DNA from: Kudoa neothunni
Taxonomy: Eukaryota > Cnidaria
Assembly (NCBI GenBank): GCA_964304625.1
Contig: OZ199838.1
Coordinates: forward strand, 11,470,001-11,534,000
Direction: 5' to 3'
DNA: 64,000 nt
Within the stretch, counting starts at the first letter, position 1. The number at the start of each line of letters is the position of its first letter. The notes below the pieces were generated by a model. It saw nothing but the letters and a program-made list of their open reading frames with translations, was not told the DNA's origin and made no database searches. Both the position numbers and the translations under genes were made by a program. Below, in pieces: positions 13,651 through 25,689 of the stretch.

Positions 13651-14193
13651 AAAGAGGGAAGGATGAATCTAAATCAATCTCACTTACAATCAAATATCTC
13701 AAGTAGTCATGAGATCCCGATTTTGAATATAATAAAATCATAGATGAGCTAATAATTCTGATTTATATGTAAAAAAGAAAAGTTTAACTAAAAAATCCCA
13801 AATAATAGATTGTCCCTGAAATTGATTTTCTTTAAAAAATAAGAGGCTATTGATCATTATATCTGTCGTATATATACACGTGATAGTTTATTACTTTTCC
13901 CTCAAATCTTGCGTTTATTTATATGAGCTCCTTAAATTTAACTGAGTATTTTTTCTAGAAATTAAATAGTAAACGATAATATTTATGTTGGTATGTGCGC
14001 ACATGCCGGATTTTTCTCAACCGACAATTCCGCGCCCGAAAGTAAAATAAAAATGCCCAGTCCCAAAGTTGTCAGATAATAAAGATTCCAATGTAAATAA
14101 CAGGTCGAAAAATTATTTTAAAGCGACAATAAGAAACATGATCACTTATAAACTTAAAACTATATTATACTACATTAATCACAGTTTTTGGAT
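13651..14193. other. Intergenic sequence
   Basis: AT-rich sequence downstream of the Tigger relic and of the convergent GPN3 gene. No further feature is visible. Confidence 0.4.
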
Positions 14194-15231
14194 CTACGAC
14201 TGGATATCATCCTGGAAATCGTTCTAAAGAAAAAATTAGTGTGAATCGTAATCATTATAGTATAATGATTAAGGTGTACATAATTTTTCGGCTCCACATC
14301 CTCTCCATATTGAATACAATTATCAATCACTATCAGTAGATCTCTTATCGACTCTTCATCATTATAATTCAGAGTAACGTAATTGACCAGACTGTAATCA
14401 TCCACCTAAAACCATTGATATTACGAATAAAGCTAGATTATCGATACGATATTTGCAATTTTCTCATTGAGACGCTTAAACTTTGGAGGCATATTTTCGT
14501 TCAGTTGCTCGCATATCAAGGTCGCTTCAGGCGAAATAAAACTTAAGAAATTTGACATTTAAAAAAAATGAAATAATCTACTTTTCTAATTGAATCTTTT
14601 GTTGTTCCGTCAACAGATCAATTTTGGTGAGCACGTTTACATGAGCGACTTCAAGAAGTATCATGGTTGACAGTGTGGAAAGAATCCCACCTATAAATTT
14701 GTGACAATCATTCACTAGTTGAGAGTCTTGAATGTAGACAGCACAAACGTAGTAGTTTTTGGCTTGTAGATGTTTCACCAATCGCACCATTGTATCCAAA
14801 TGTGTGTAAAGCTCAATTTGGCCAGGGCAATCAATAATCAAATAATCATCATCAATATCCATCAACTTATCGTCAAGCCATTCCATATGATCAAGAAGAT
14901 ATTCCATACAAAAAATAAGACTACCATTCGGCCCCATCTCAATCGAATCTTCCTCCATAACATCGTCAATTGTAATAAGTTCTCGAATATCTATTCATGT
15001 TATTATTTTTGTGGCAAAATTTGTTATAAATCACCCAAATCTGGATTATATTCAAAGTATTCCGCTGCCGGATCCAGATTTATCATAAAATTTGACCTTC
15101 TTGCGTCTTGAAGTGTTTGTTGCATCCTGCAACAATACGTTGACTGGGCATATCAATTAGAACATTTAAAAAAGGTTCCGGATTACCTTTCCACTACCGG
15201 CTGGACCTATAACTAGTTGTGCATGTTTCAT
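14194..15231 (-). CDS. GPN3: GPN-loop GTPase 3
   Basis: Small GPN-loop GTPase that works with GPN1 and GPN2 in assembly and nuclear import of RNA polymerase II. Minus-strand exons encode about 265 residues (human about 284). The start MKHAQLVIGPAGSGK places the P-loop at residues 8-15, split from STYC by a 50-60 nt intron. NLDPAAEYFEYNPDL, DIRELITIDDVMEEDS, the diagnostic GPN motif in EMGPNGSLIFCMEYLLDHM, the G3 motif DCPGQIELYTHL, VLTKIDLL (TKxD) and a final YNDEESIRDLLIVIDNCIQY then follow. The last short exon, NDFQDDIQS, ends in the acidic tail typical of GPN3. The start is the first ATG before the P-loop and the product lacks any targeting extension. Confidence 0.93.
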
Positions 15232-15496
15232 ATTGATGCTTCCGCAATGGGTCAATGACAGAAGTCAACCTGAACACAATTGGTCACGTGTCCGTGCTAA
15301 AATAAACAATTTTTCTATCATTTAAAGTTAAAATTTAAATTGGTACCCATCAATTGAGAGTAAGCAAAGACTTTTTAAATAAATTTATTGAATTTTTTTC
15401 ATCGTATTTTATTGATTAATACTGTGGTTTTCATCCATTTTCGTATATTGTGACGATCAATATTGGATTTTCGCGTAACTTTTTCTAGCGGTAAAA

Positions 15497-16178
15497 ATGA
15501 CCAAATACAATGTTATTTCTATAGACAATAGAAACAAAATAATGGAACAAGTCGTTAAAATGGGGGAAACCTGAGCAGAAATGGCGGAATTTGGGATATT
15601 CACCCATCGACTGTAAACAATATTGTCAAAAAATACTACACCACCATATCGGATAAAAAATCTCATCGATGTGGTATTAGAAGGGTTGTTTTTGACGATC
15701 AAATAAAAAATGATCCTATTCGACTAATTCAAGACGATTGTACTATTACAATCGTATCAATGATGGGAAATTACAGTTAAATGTCTGTCCCACTACTGTA
15801 TGGAGGTGGCTTAAAGACATGAATATAACCCGGCCAGTTTCCTTGAGTAGGAACTCTCCCGACGTATAGAGGGAAAGGAATGTGTACGCCCAATGGTATA
15901 CGCAGTTTGACATCAACACACGGTACACAAAACTTGTATTTGTGGGCAAAAGTCATTTCTATCTCCATATGCTGAGGGACCACGGAAGGTCACCGAGAGG
16001 AATAACTCCTAATGTGACATTACCAAATAGTCGCAGCCCAAACGTTACGATGATAATGGCGATATGTGCAGTTGGCCTCGTCCATTGCGAGGCTGTATTT
16101 TCATCTGCCAACACAGAGATATTCCAAGATTTCCTCAAGGAAATTGGAGATATTATGGAGGATATTTCTCGTGATTAA
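15497..16178 (+). pseudogene. Inactivated IS630/Tc1-mariner-type transposase
   Basis: Reading through several frameshifts and stops gives MTKYNVISIDNRNKIMEQVV, then an HTH-like HPSTVNNIVKKYYT, LIQDDCTITIVSM, TTVWRWLKDMNITRPVSL and the DDE-region block TKLVFVGKSHFYLHMLRDHG followed by RSPRG and SPNVTMIMAICAVG. This order is that of IS630/Tc1-like transposases. The family's first catalytic pair, usually D-E before the aromatic, reads G-K here (VGKSHF), and the frame stops (16178) before the second Asp and last acidic residue. It is therefore dead by substitution, frameshift and truncation. No paired terminal repeats were identified. Confidence 0.75.
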
Positions 16179-16361
16179 TATTATGAAAAAGTTATAAACC
16201 TATTTTAAATAATACTTATTTAATTACGTTTATACGTGTTATTTTATTGCGCGAAAATCCGAAATTGATCCTCACAATATACGGAAATGGATGTAAAACC
16301 CGGTATTTCTCACTCTTCACTACAGTAGGTATAAGAGGCTGTGGTTCTTCTAAATTACTAT

Positions 16362-18161
16362 TACAGGCGTATCTCGATATTGCATAATATTTCGGAAATG
16401 GAGAAAAATTACGCAATATCAAGTCATCTGCGCATGCAAGATAATTTCTAATTTAATATTTCTTACAAAATTACTTATATACTTTATAATTTTTTATTCA
16501 TTTATTGATAATTTCGCGCAAGGCATCCTTAACTTGATGTACAGAAAGTAATTCATTAGGATTCCCAATGACACGTTTTTTTGCGACTTTATAAGATTTT
16601 ATACTCGAAACGTTGTAACGGTTTCATCTTTATGTATGAGATCAGGATATTCATTCAAAAAAGAAAATTTAACTTGATCATCTTAATTTAAATGTATAAT
16701 TTCATTTTCTTCCAACAAAATAATATCATTACACATTATTATCTACACATATGAATATTAAAATTTTTCTATTAATTACTTTAAAGTTTTATCTTTCTAA
16801 TTTTTAATAAAAATAAAAAAAATCAATTATTTTTGTTTGAAAATAGGCGGTTTATTAACTCTATTACTAATTTTTTAACCACAACCATTCTTGAACCGAT
16901 TTTACCGTATTTAAATATGTTTGGGTCCTTCTCTCCGAATAGCACGTTTATGCATAATATTTTCCACTAATTGGCTTTTAAGCGGTGAATTATTCCCAGA
17001 TAAATTGGTTGAACCACACAAACAGTGTTTATGATAGAAATAGGAGCTGGATATTTTCGAAATCATCGATCGATTAAGGACAATATGAGCACTGTTATAA
17101 TAAAATAAAAACTTTCCTGTTTTCTTTAATGAACCTCTGGTTCACATCTTTGAGGATCTGATAAAACATAGATGAAGATAATCACACATTCATTTGTGAA
17201 TGGCATTAAACTGAAAGTTCTTTAATTCCCCTAAAGCAGCGATTTTTCTTAAATTTCCTTATTGCGTGTAATTGAAATTTTTCTTCGGTCATTGTAGCAG
17301 TGATAAACATAGCAACATGCTTTTGAATTGATTTACACTCTTACAATGTGTTAATTTTTAATGGGGACGTACGCTATACCAGTTGTTCATAAAAATGAGC
17401 CTTCTCATCAAAATTTAACATGTATTCCTGATTGTATCTTGACAAAATCTCGGTAAAATTTCCCATCCATTGATAAATATATCTAAAATCAGCGCTCTCC
17501 ATCTCCGTGCAATTTGAGTTTTTCAGACCGTAACGCGTTCTACACTTATTAAACTAACCCTCGTTTCCGTTAAAATCTTTTATTCAAATATCTTTGGCAA
17601 TAATACAAGATTATTCGATCATTAAAAAACTAGATAATAGTTTTTTCACGCAATGAAACTATCCAATTGTAAAAATTATTTTAATATCTATATTTTCTGG
17701 GTTTAAATATTTTTAGTTGTTTGAATCTATAGTTTCGTCTTGTTTAGGAAAACTTTTAAAAAGATTTAAATAACCGATTTTCAATTATCATACAATATTG
17801 AAGTTAATATAATTTGGTTGACCGAAACGTTTTACAGTAATATCATTAGCACCACGTATAAACTTGAAAAATTATAGTAATCAATTATTTTTTTTATATT
17901 ATCTTCAGTTATTTGAGAACATACAATGCTTTTATAGTGCATCCATCACATTAAAGGGATTAAAGTCAAAAAAAAATGAATTACGCAAAAGCGAGACACA
18001 AGGTTTTTCCTAATTTATTTAATATCCGCTTGTTGAAAATGTTTTTTTTTTGTAGAGTTATCCATTTAAGTATACTTAATATGACTATTGTGTTTTGTTT
18101 AGTGAATTAAAGCATATAATGCTAAAAAAGTTAAATTACGCAGTATCGGGGCAAAACTATA
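16362..18161 (-). mobile_element. Tigger/pogo element with TA target site
   Basis: The element spans 16364-18159 (1.8 kb) between TA dinucleotides. The left terminus is CAGGCGTATCTCGATATTGC and the right, reversed, is TAGTTTTGCCCCGATACTGC. A minus-strand transposase relic between about 17560 and 16860 includes MESADFRYIYQWMGNFTEIL, SRYNQEYMLNFDEKAHFYEQ (N-x-DE block with the first catalytic acid), MFITATMTEEKFQLHAIRKF and LKDVNQRFIKENRKVFILL, with stops between the blocks. A TGCGCATGCA motif sits about 64 bp inside the left end, at the same place as in the copies at 36015 and 62473. Confidence 0.75.
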
Positions 18162-18356
18162 TTACGATATTTTTGAATCCTTTAATTTTTTTCTCAATCT
18201 TGCATTTTTTCCAAAAATTTCATTGGACACCCTGTTTTAAACCAAGCGGTTCTCATTTATAGTCAATGTACGACGTTTATTTTCTAAAATTTGTCTCTTT
18301 AAGTATTATCGACCAATCGCTATAGCTTTTAGGGGCAACGAATAATTAATGGCACT

Positions 18357-18580
18357 GACGATTGACACGGAAATTTTTAATTTAAAGTAACAACTACGCT
18401 CGCGCAATGTCCATTTTTAATCCCATTAACTCCTATTTATAGTTGATCTATAAAGTTTATTTTTTAGCATCTGCTGTATTTAATTATTTTTGGCACTTCG
18501 CTACCGCTCCTAGGGGTCAAAAATAATTAAATACAGACAAACCTATTCCTACCTGGATATTACGGACCGTGTTAATAGCC
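18357..18580. mobile_element. Cruciform MITE, copy 1
   Basis: The ends match those of the copy at 42227-42411: ATTGACACGG on the left and CCGTGTTAATAGCC on the right. The shared body includes CTATTTATAGTTGATCTATA and an internal inverted repeat whose arms are near CTGTATTTAATTATTTTTGG and CAAAAATAATTAAATACAG. A more diverged stretch with the same order (18250-18350) precedes it. A lone right-end fragment (GATCCGTGTCGATAGCC) occurs near 19148-19164. It has no coding capacity. Confidence 0.7.
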
Positions 18581-20209
18581 ACTTCGGTTAAAATGTAGAA
18601 TAATGGTCGTAATCCAAATCAGCGACGCCAGACAAAAACGAACCTGTTGAATATTTTATTATTGAGTATTTATCAATGTCGCATCTCCAGTATGATAACT
18701 TTGACAACAGCTATTTGTCATCACAATAATAGTTGATGTAATCTATTACATGTTGTACTCCTAGTTCCTCGCGATTATTTCAACAGGCTGAACCGCCAAT
18801 TAAGCAGGTACGAATAAAGCTTGCTTTATTTATTTATTTTTAAATTGAAGTTGGATAAGTCTGATTTTGATTGATTATCACAATACAACCTTAGCGATTA
18901 CCTATCGTTTAATGTATGTCTATAAACAAAAAAATTTTGTATTTTATGCAAGCATTGACTAATTAATTCAGTCATTCACCCCATCATTAAATGCTCAGAA
19001 ATATCACATTAATTTAATTTAAAGTATGTAGGACTAATGTATGCACTAATTATAATCTTTAATCGGAAAAAGCGGTCACTATACTACATATTAACCGCCA
19101 TTTCCATAATTAATTGTATTCAAAAGTATATTCACCTGGATTTTAAGATCCGTGTCGATAGCCATAACCCTGTTAACATTCATTTCAAATGAAAACATTG
19201 ACTTACATTTTGTAATAAAATAACATTAATAATAACTTTGTTGATAATTTTAAATTTAAATTCACTTTCGCTATAGAGTACATCCTACCGGTTCTAAATG
19301 GATAGTGTATACTTTCTCCATTATCAAGGGGATTGTGTACGTGTGATAATTCCTGATTGTACAAACAACTATGAATCTAAGTGTTGTATTTCTTATATAT
19401 GATTGAAACAATTGTATCAAGTTGAGTAATAATTTTTTTCGAATTAAAATTTCCTCTCTAGTTAGAACAATCGATTTAATAAAATCGTTGCATTAGTCGG
19501 TCCACACATGGGGATCAAACCGATTCCTCGTATTAACGATTATCACGATAATCCTTTTAAATCTTAATACATTTACCGATGTGACCAGATGATTAATAGT
19601 TCATCACAACCTAAACATTCCCATAAATTTTACACCGTAGTCTGAAGCTACATACCTGATTATTGTTATTTGTTCATCATTCCCATAATTAAGGTTATCA
19701 TTAACAACCATTAAGTTCCGGTGATGTTCGCTCAGATTAGAATTAATCGAAGCAATCTCAAAATGTTTAGATAGTTTGTTTATGAGATTGTAGAAACTTT
19801 TAAATGTAAACCTCTCTCAGATTTATTATTTCTCGTATAACTATAACAATCGGCGATGATGATGACGATGATTGTTATGGTGATCGAATCCAACAGAAAT
19901 ATAATTAAGGAATTCCAACTGATTAAACGTTATCTACTATATCATAACAAAATTGAATAAATTTAAATAAACATAAACAGCACCTTGTGAGGTTGCTTTA
20001 AGTGACAACCGAATGACCCTATGTTCATTGTATATTACGCATGCGCGCTTTATCATTAATGTGTATTTAAACCTATTTGATTATGCTTTAATTAGCTGGT
20101 GCTTAACTACACTGAACGTAATCCGAATTAGCCACCTCGTAGATTAAGCGTATTATTTGATCCTACCTAATGGGTAACTCTTTCTGTTGATCTATACTTC
20201 ATGTGATTG
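18581..20209. other. Intergenic, upstream of the BCR-like gene
   Basis: AT-rich sequence. It holds the lone MITE end near 19148, a (GAT/GAC)n-like run at 19855-19875, and the GC palindrome ACGCATGCGCGC at 20037-20048, about 170 bp before the first ATG of the BCR-like gene. No other gene is visible. Confidence 0.4.
20037..20048. promoter_or_regulatory. GCATGCGC palindromic promoter motif
   Basis: ACGCATGCGCGC resembles the NRF-1 consensus YGCGCAYGCGCR and is one of very few GC-rich words in this intergenic region. The same word lies in the divergent promoters at 28631 and 44165, which suggests a shared activator site. Function is inferred from position only. Confidence 0.45.
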
Positions 20210-23200
20210 ATGTTTTTGTTGATAGAACATGATGATAGCAAAATGAGCGTGGACTCATCACCGAGTACACCTGTTGAAGATGTAGATCCAGATCTAGCAG
20301 TGGATTCATTTGACAGTCAAAAACACAGCTCTATTACTGATCCACTTGATGACCACATCAGTAATCAATGCGCTGAAACTTATCACTTCGAAACAATAAC
20401 TAGTGAAACGCATATTTAATTTTACCGATTATTTTTTCGACATTCAAATTATTTTTATTCTCACATACATACACACATATACATCTACATTTAATGTGGG
20501 ATCTTGTATGTGGTATTAAATGTTTTCATGACAACGATATGTTCGATTAATTGCGGAACTATGGAGTTATAAGAAATCTGATTGACTTTATAATATTTAG
20601 ATGTATCGGAGGGGTCACATGAAGATGGAAACCACCCTGCCAAAATGGGACAACACATGAAAAATGACACAATGAATACTTCGTGCGAAGAAATGTTTGA
20701 TCTAATTGAAGAAATGTTTGAATGTGATGATGCCTTGAAATCTTTGCCAACCAGCGCAGAGGCAAGAAAATCCGAAATCTCCCAGGCAGATTTTAGTATT
20801 CAAGTTGAAAATGGTAAATTATAAACAGCTTACCTTGGCTACACCGACATTAGAAAATAAATATTTTTTAATGATTGATTTAGACACGCAATTCAAAACT
20901 TAATTTTGAAAACAATCATTTATAAGACAATTATTTTTTTAAATTTATACTATTTCTTTTGTAAATAATGATACAAATTCATTTGGATGTTAATTTCCAT
21001 CACTAGGATAAATGCTTTCAATTTTAAAAATTAATAAACCGTTATAATTGTTGTCATTTACATATAGATGATAATAATGGAACAGGATTGGGTGACAATG
21101 AATTGCAGGTTGGTAATGATGGGTTGCAAGGAAAATTCCCGCACACTGCGACTACTTCTGTTGACCTTCCGGACCTAGAGTTTAATAGTGATACCCAGGA
21201 TTCGTCGGAAAGAAAGAATTCATGTAATTTTAAGCTGGTCGACAAGTTAAAATTTGATGTTTTTTAGCTGAATTTAATTCTCAACACTCTCAAATGAAAT
21301 CAGCCGTATCAGGCTGTGATGTGACGCCAAGATCATCTGCTGTTGAGGTTGACTACAATACTATTCCATTGGACGATTCCGATCAGCGATTTTCAGTTTG
21401 TAGCATGTTACTTGATGATGGTAGATTTCATGTGTTGTGCCTGATTTTAAAAAGCTTTTTGGTGGTTTAGAGAAGAAAACTTCGAGATCATCAATTCCAA
21501 TGGATCAGAAAGCATTCGTTATTGATACCCCATCCAAATGTTCCATAGGTTCAACCGAATCATCTCTGTCCAAATCCCAAAACAGTATTGTTTTTTGTGG
21601 GACGAAGTTGGTGTGTGTTAGACTTCGTGATATGACATAACAGTGTTTACTACTATGTGAGCACATAATAGAGTGGGAAATATGATAATTGGTTGAAATG
21701 TTGATTAATATAATAAAGAGTAATATGATTACATTTAATTTTCGTCGTCACACGAACCACATACATCTATATTGCCAACGAATATTTTTAAATTGTTTTT
21801 ATCGGATAGGAAAACCCAAGGAGGAGGATGCGAACATTCGTGAATCAAAGATCAAATCTCGTATGACACTTTTTAACGCATATAAAGTTCTTAAAGTGGC
21901 TAAAAATTTCTGGCCCGCTTTTAAATCTTTGGATGATAACGAACATGTTACAATTATTAATTCATTTATCACCGAGGAAATCGGTTACACCAAGTGCATC
22001 AAATACGTGGCAGGTTTCGAACAAGGTATACGATATTCCATGGCATCCTCATCGAAAGCTATCTTCTCCAAAAACGACTTCAGCAAACTGCAACTCTCAT
22101 ACACCAATCTTGATGCACATATGGAGAGATTAGAAAAAATACTGGAAAGTAAGAAAAATGGCAATGATGAAGGTTTTGGATTGATCGATTATTTTGGTGA
22201 ATTGTTTCCATTACGCATCGATTATAAAATTATTGCATCGTCTATGGACCGATTTTTATCATTAATATCTAAAAATAAGACCTCATCTAAAATGAAAAGC
22301 ATTCTTCCACCGAAACTTTACATAGAGGAGTGGAAGGAAAGTATTGATGTTGAATATGCTATCGATGCTATCTTTCAACGTCCACGAAAATATCTACAAT
22401 TGTTACACAGACTACTTTCTCACACCAAAAACACCGATCCCGCCTACAAACACATGCGAATCGTTACCAACCAATTGATATTGCTGTGGGATGTGATGAG
22501 GTTGAGCAGGATTGGAAAAAAAAGTAGTAACATCAACCGACGACTCACACTAACAACTCCAGTAGTGGAATTGAGTGTGGATGGAGAACGAAAATACCGT
22601 CTTTTATATATTTTCATGGATTGTCTTGTGATCTCGTCACAGAACAACAAGAATTCCGCTGATATTACTATCAAATATTGTTATTCGTTGAAGAGGTGTG
22701 TCTCTTCTCGAACTGTGCCACCGAGTTATAGTTTCGATCCTACAAAAGATAACGAAAAAAATAACAATTATATGAAGGGGAAAATCGCTTCCAATATGGA
22801 CTTAATCAGTAAATATGAACACAGCAACAAAAAGTCAGACATATCCAAAATCGAAAAGTGTAACCGTCTAATTCATGAAGACCAGTACAAACTGTTGATT
22901 TCCGAACCACAATTTCCACTGAGTGTGTGTTTCAATCATAAGAACACACACTTGTTCCTATTTGAGACCGAATCTGATGCCGCTTGTTGGGATTTCGTCA
23001 TTAATGGACGTTCCAATTGTTCGATTATGGACGAAGTTAACCCTACTGTGAACGAAGTTTATGCACTCATCAACGAGTTCAACTACAAACTTCTAAAAAC
23101 AAAAGATAATAAAGTCGCCCACTCCGAAGAGAACTACGTCGAAGCACCTTTCGTGCCACCACCTGTTGAATACAAAATCGAAGAAGAAATAGCTGTGCCG

Positions 23201-24190
23201 ATTCAATACATGCATAATTGTCTTTTTATGAGTATAATTTTTAAACGACATGAAGACCTAGCTGGTGATATTTATTTTAAAATGGAATGCGACTATTATG
23301 ATAACTATTTTGAAAAATACAAAAGTCCAATCATTAAAGCGAATGAAATTTCCACTCATGAAATTTCCATATTGACCGAACATTCAAGTTTTGTAAAATT
23401 TGAATTTGTGAAATCGAAAGGAAAACCCGATTCCATTCAATATGGACCCATTAATCTCTGTGATAAGGGTATCCTTGATAATCCGTATATCTGCTTTAGA
23501 GAAAATATTGAAAACGTTGGCAGTATTGTGGTATATGCCGAATGTTTGGATAGTTCAGACATGTTCAATGTTGATCAGATGAGTCACATCAAAAATATCA
23601 ACCATTTCCAACCATCAATAGAACAAATCTGCATCAGCGAAAATAGCGTTATTCCCAACGTGCTGAAAATGTGTTCGGAAAAAATTGAAAGTATTGGGCT
23701 GGAAACTGTTGGTCTCTATCGTATATCCGGCACATTGAATAAAATGAACCAGCTGCGAGAAGAGTTTTCCAAAAATGTTATTCTTCAAAGTGCCGACCTA
23801 GATGATTATGATATTCATGATTTGTGTAGTGGAGTGAAATCTTTTTTCAGAGATCTCCAACATCGACTCATTCCTAAGGATTGTATTGATGTTTTTGTAA
23901 ATTGGCAAAAAAATGTGGAAAATAACCCCGATATCGCTTTACTCCATGAATGTGTGGAGAAACTACCCAGATCCAATCAAAACGCGTTCTACTATCTAAT
24001 GAACCATCTTGTAAAAATAGTTAGGCTGAATTCCGTTAATAAGATGACTTCGGCTAATCTGTCCACTGTCTTTGGCCCAAATCTATTCGATGAAGATTTG
24101 GGTGATAACACTCAACAAGAAAGTCTTTTTACCTATGTATCCATAGTGAAATCTTTTATTGATGTAATGGATTCAGTCAATAGCCAGTAG
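20210..24190 (+). CDS. BCR/ABR-type RhoGEF-RhoGAP
   Basis: Dual Rho-family regulator with the BCR/ABR domain order. Exons 20210-20402, 20601-20813, 21068-21223, 21268-21395, 21455-21584 and 21810-24190 join in phase to exactly 1,066 codons plus stop. The first five exons encode an acidic, Ser-rich disordered tail (MSVDSSPSTPVEDVDPDLAV could be an alternative start at 20243). The last exon has a DH domain (FNAYKVLKVAKNFWPAFKS to QRPRKYLQLLHRLLSHTKNT), a PH domain (RRLTLTTPVVELSVDGERKY to ESDAACWDFVINGR), a C2-like region (NCLFMSIIFKRHEDLAGDIY), and a C-terminal RhoGAP domain with arginine finger GLYRISG, the Lys in VKSFFRDL and MTSANLSTVFGPNL. The GAP residues look intact. Human ABR is 859 and BCR 1,271 residues; the N-terminal BCR oligomerisation/kinase region is not seen. 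Confidence 0.9.
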
Positions 24191-25430
24191 GTTATATCGA
24201 TTAATGTTTTTTCTTAAGTTTACACTCGTTATTTTTTATGTTTATTGGTTATTTTTTACGCTTAATTCAGTTATTATTTTCGATTAGTTTTCATTTCTGA
24301 TAGATACATTTGGAGTTATTTGCCTAGAAATGCTTTCTCTATATCTAAAATTACTATTCGAAATTTTTTAAGCTTACAAATATAATATTTTAACGGTTAT
24401 TGGACCATCTAATTTAAGGTCAGCTGAAACGACCACGCTCCACAGACTTTTGGGGGTTTAAAAGACTCCAGCTTTTATTTGATGCATTAACTTAATGAAT
24501 ATGGATATATAATTTTATTCGGTTTAAAAAATTTCCGTCGATTGAATTTGAAGAAAAGAGCCTAACATTTGCGTAATTATTCCGTTATCATCTCGTCGGT
24601 ATCGTGTCAGCCAAAGCGCAAGTAATCATTATATAAAACCGTTGCTGAATTGTCTTAAATTTTTGAGAAATTAACAATTCAAGTGAATTGGCTTAATAAT
24701 TAATATTTTCTATTAAAAATATTCAATTTAATTTTCTAAATTATTGATCAAGAGCTTATTGTTACTCTGCTCAAATAATGCCACGCGACCTCGCGTGGCA
24801 TTAGTTAAAAAATGAATGAAACTAATGAATGTCTTGATGAATTTCAATCTGCAGGCTTTGAATTTGAATAAAACTGTACGGAATCATCTGAAGCATCCAC
24901 TGGTTCACTGAATCGGTGGAATGTGGAAATACTAAAAACCCAATAATCAGTAAACGTGGTATTATGCGGAGATTAAATAAACCAATAAAATCATTAATCG
25001 GTACAGAAAATATCATAAAAAACTGCCTGGATCTACTTCCTATTGTACTTATCACATTAATAGCATGTTAGATTGCTTTTCATCTTTTTCACAAACATGA
25101 TTTGTGAGTAAATGATTTTATATATCATTTTTTTGAGGATTTAATTCCAAAGAGGACCGAATTTAATTATCAAATTTATTCAAATCGAATATATTTAATT
25201 TTTATGATTCTATAAATTTATATTTTGTGTGTAAATGGAAGTTTACCATTCCTATTTTAATTAACGGTCAGGTGTGAATGATTACATCCTTACGGGAAAT
25301 AAACATTAATAAATAAATAAATGAATGAATTTTCTAACGTGTTTCTAAATTTTTATGTGACTAAAATGAATGATACTTGTAGAGCTAAATTTTTATATAT
25401 TCTTAAAGCATATTGACCAAAAAATATAGT
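24191..25430. other. Intergenic, 3' of the BCR-like gene
   Basis: AT-rich sequence containing the hairpin at 24776-24803. From about 24430, CCACAGACTTTTGGGGG resembles the inner left end of the piggyBac element at 39349, so the segment to 25642 may be a degenerate relative. A 59-codon plus-strand frame ending ITLIAC near 25067 has no supporting splice context. Confidence 0.35.
24776..24803. repeat. Perfect 13-bp inverted repeat (hairpin)
   Basis: Arms TAATGCCACGCGA and TCGCGTGGCATTA are separated by CC. The design matches the hairpin at 4082-4109: an AT outer stem, a CG-rich inner stem and a two-base loop. It lies about 590 bp past the BCR-like stop codon. Confidence 0.8.
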
Positions 25431-25642
25431 GGGGTCCATTGGACCCCAAAAGTCCCTAGAGGATAATTTACTTTTCTACGTCTAAATTTTATTCATCCGG
25501 CTTAAGTTTTTCAAAGAATAATTAATATTGAAAATTAGGAGATTAGATAGAATTTTTCGAATTTCTGTTTATTACATAACTAATGCTAGGTAAATTAACT
25601 ATGGTTCAGGCCCAATAGACCCCAAAGTCTTTAGAGGGTTAA
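25431..25642. mobile_element. piggyBac-like right end with palindromic subterminal repeats
   Basis: Two related blocks about 170 bp apart end this relic. The first has GGGGTCCATTGGACCCC and then AAAGTCCCTAGAGGATAA (from 25432); the second has CCCAATAGACCCC and then AAAGTCTTTAGAGGGTTAA (to 25642). The spacing and layout match the right end of the piggyBac element at 39349-41594, where the palindrome is GGGGTGTNNTACACCCC and the end is TTAGAGGGTTAA. This is therefore a sister family. The left boundary was not found with confidence. Confidence 0.6.
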
Positions 25643-25689
25643 AAAAATATTACTTATAAGTTATAACTTGAATTAGGGATCGTAATTTT

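Noticed and set aside
21432-21454. 23-nt intron in the BCR-like gene
   Set aside because: A 59-nt phase-0 intron starting at 21396 (GTTTGTAG) reaches the same acceptor and keeps the frame, so the ultra-short version is not needed.
24822-25055. 77-codon hydrophobic minus-strand frame
   Set aside because: It starts in poor context, no in-phase neighbour exon was found, and the opposite strand has an equally open frame; not supportable as a gene.
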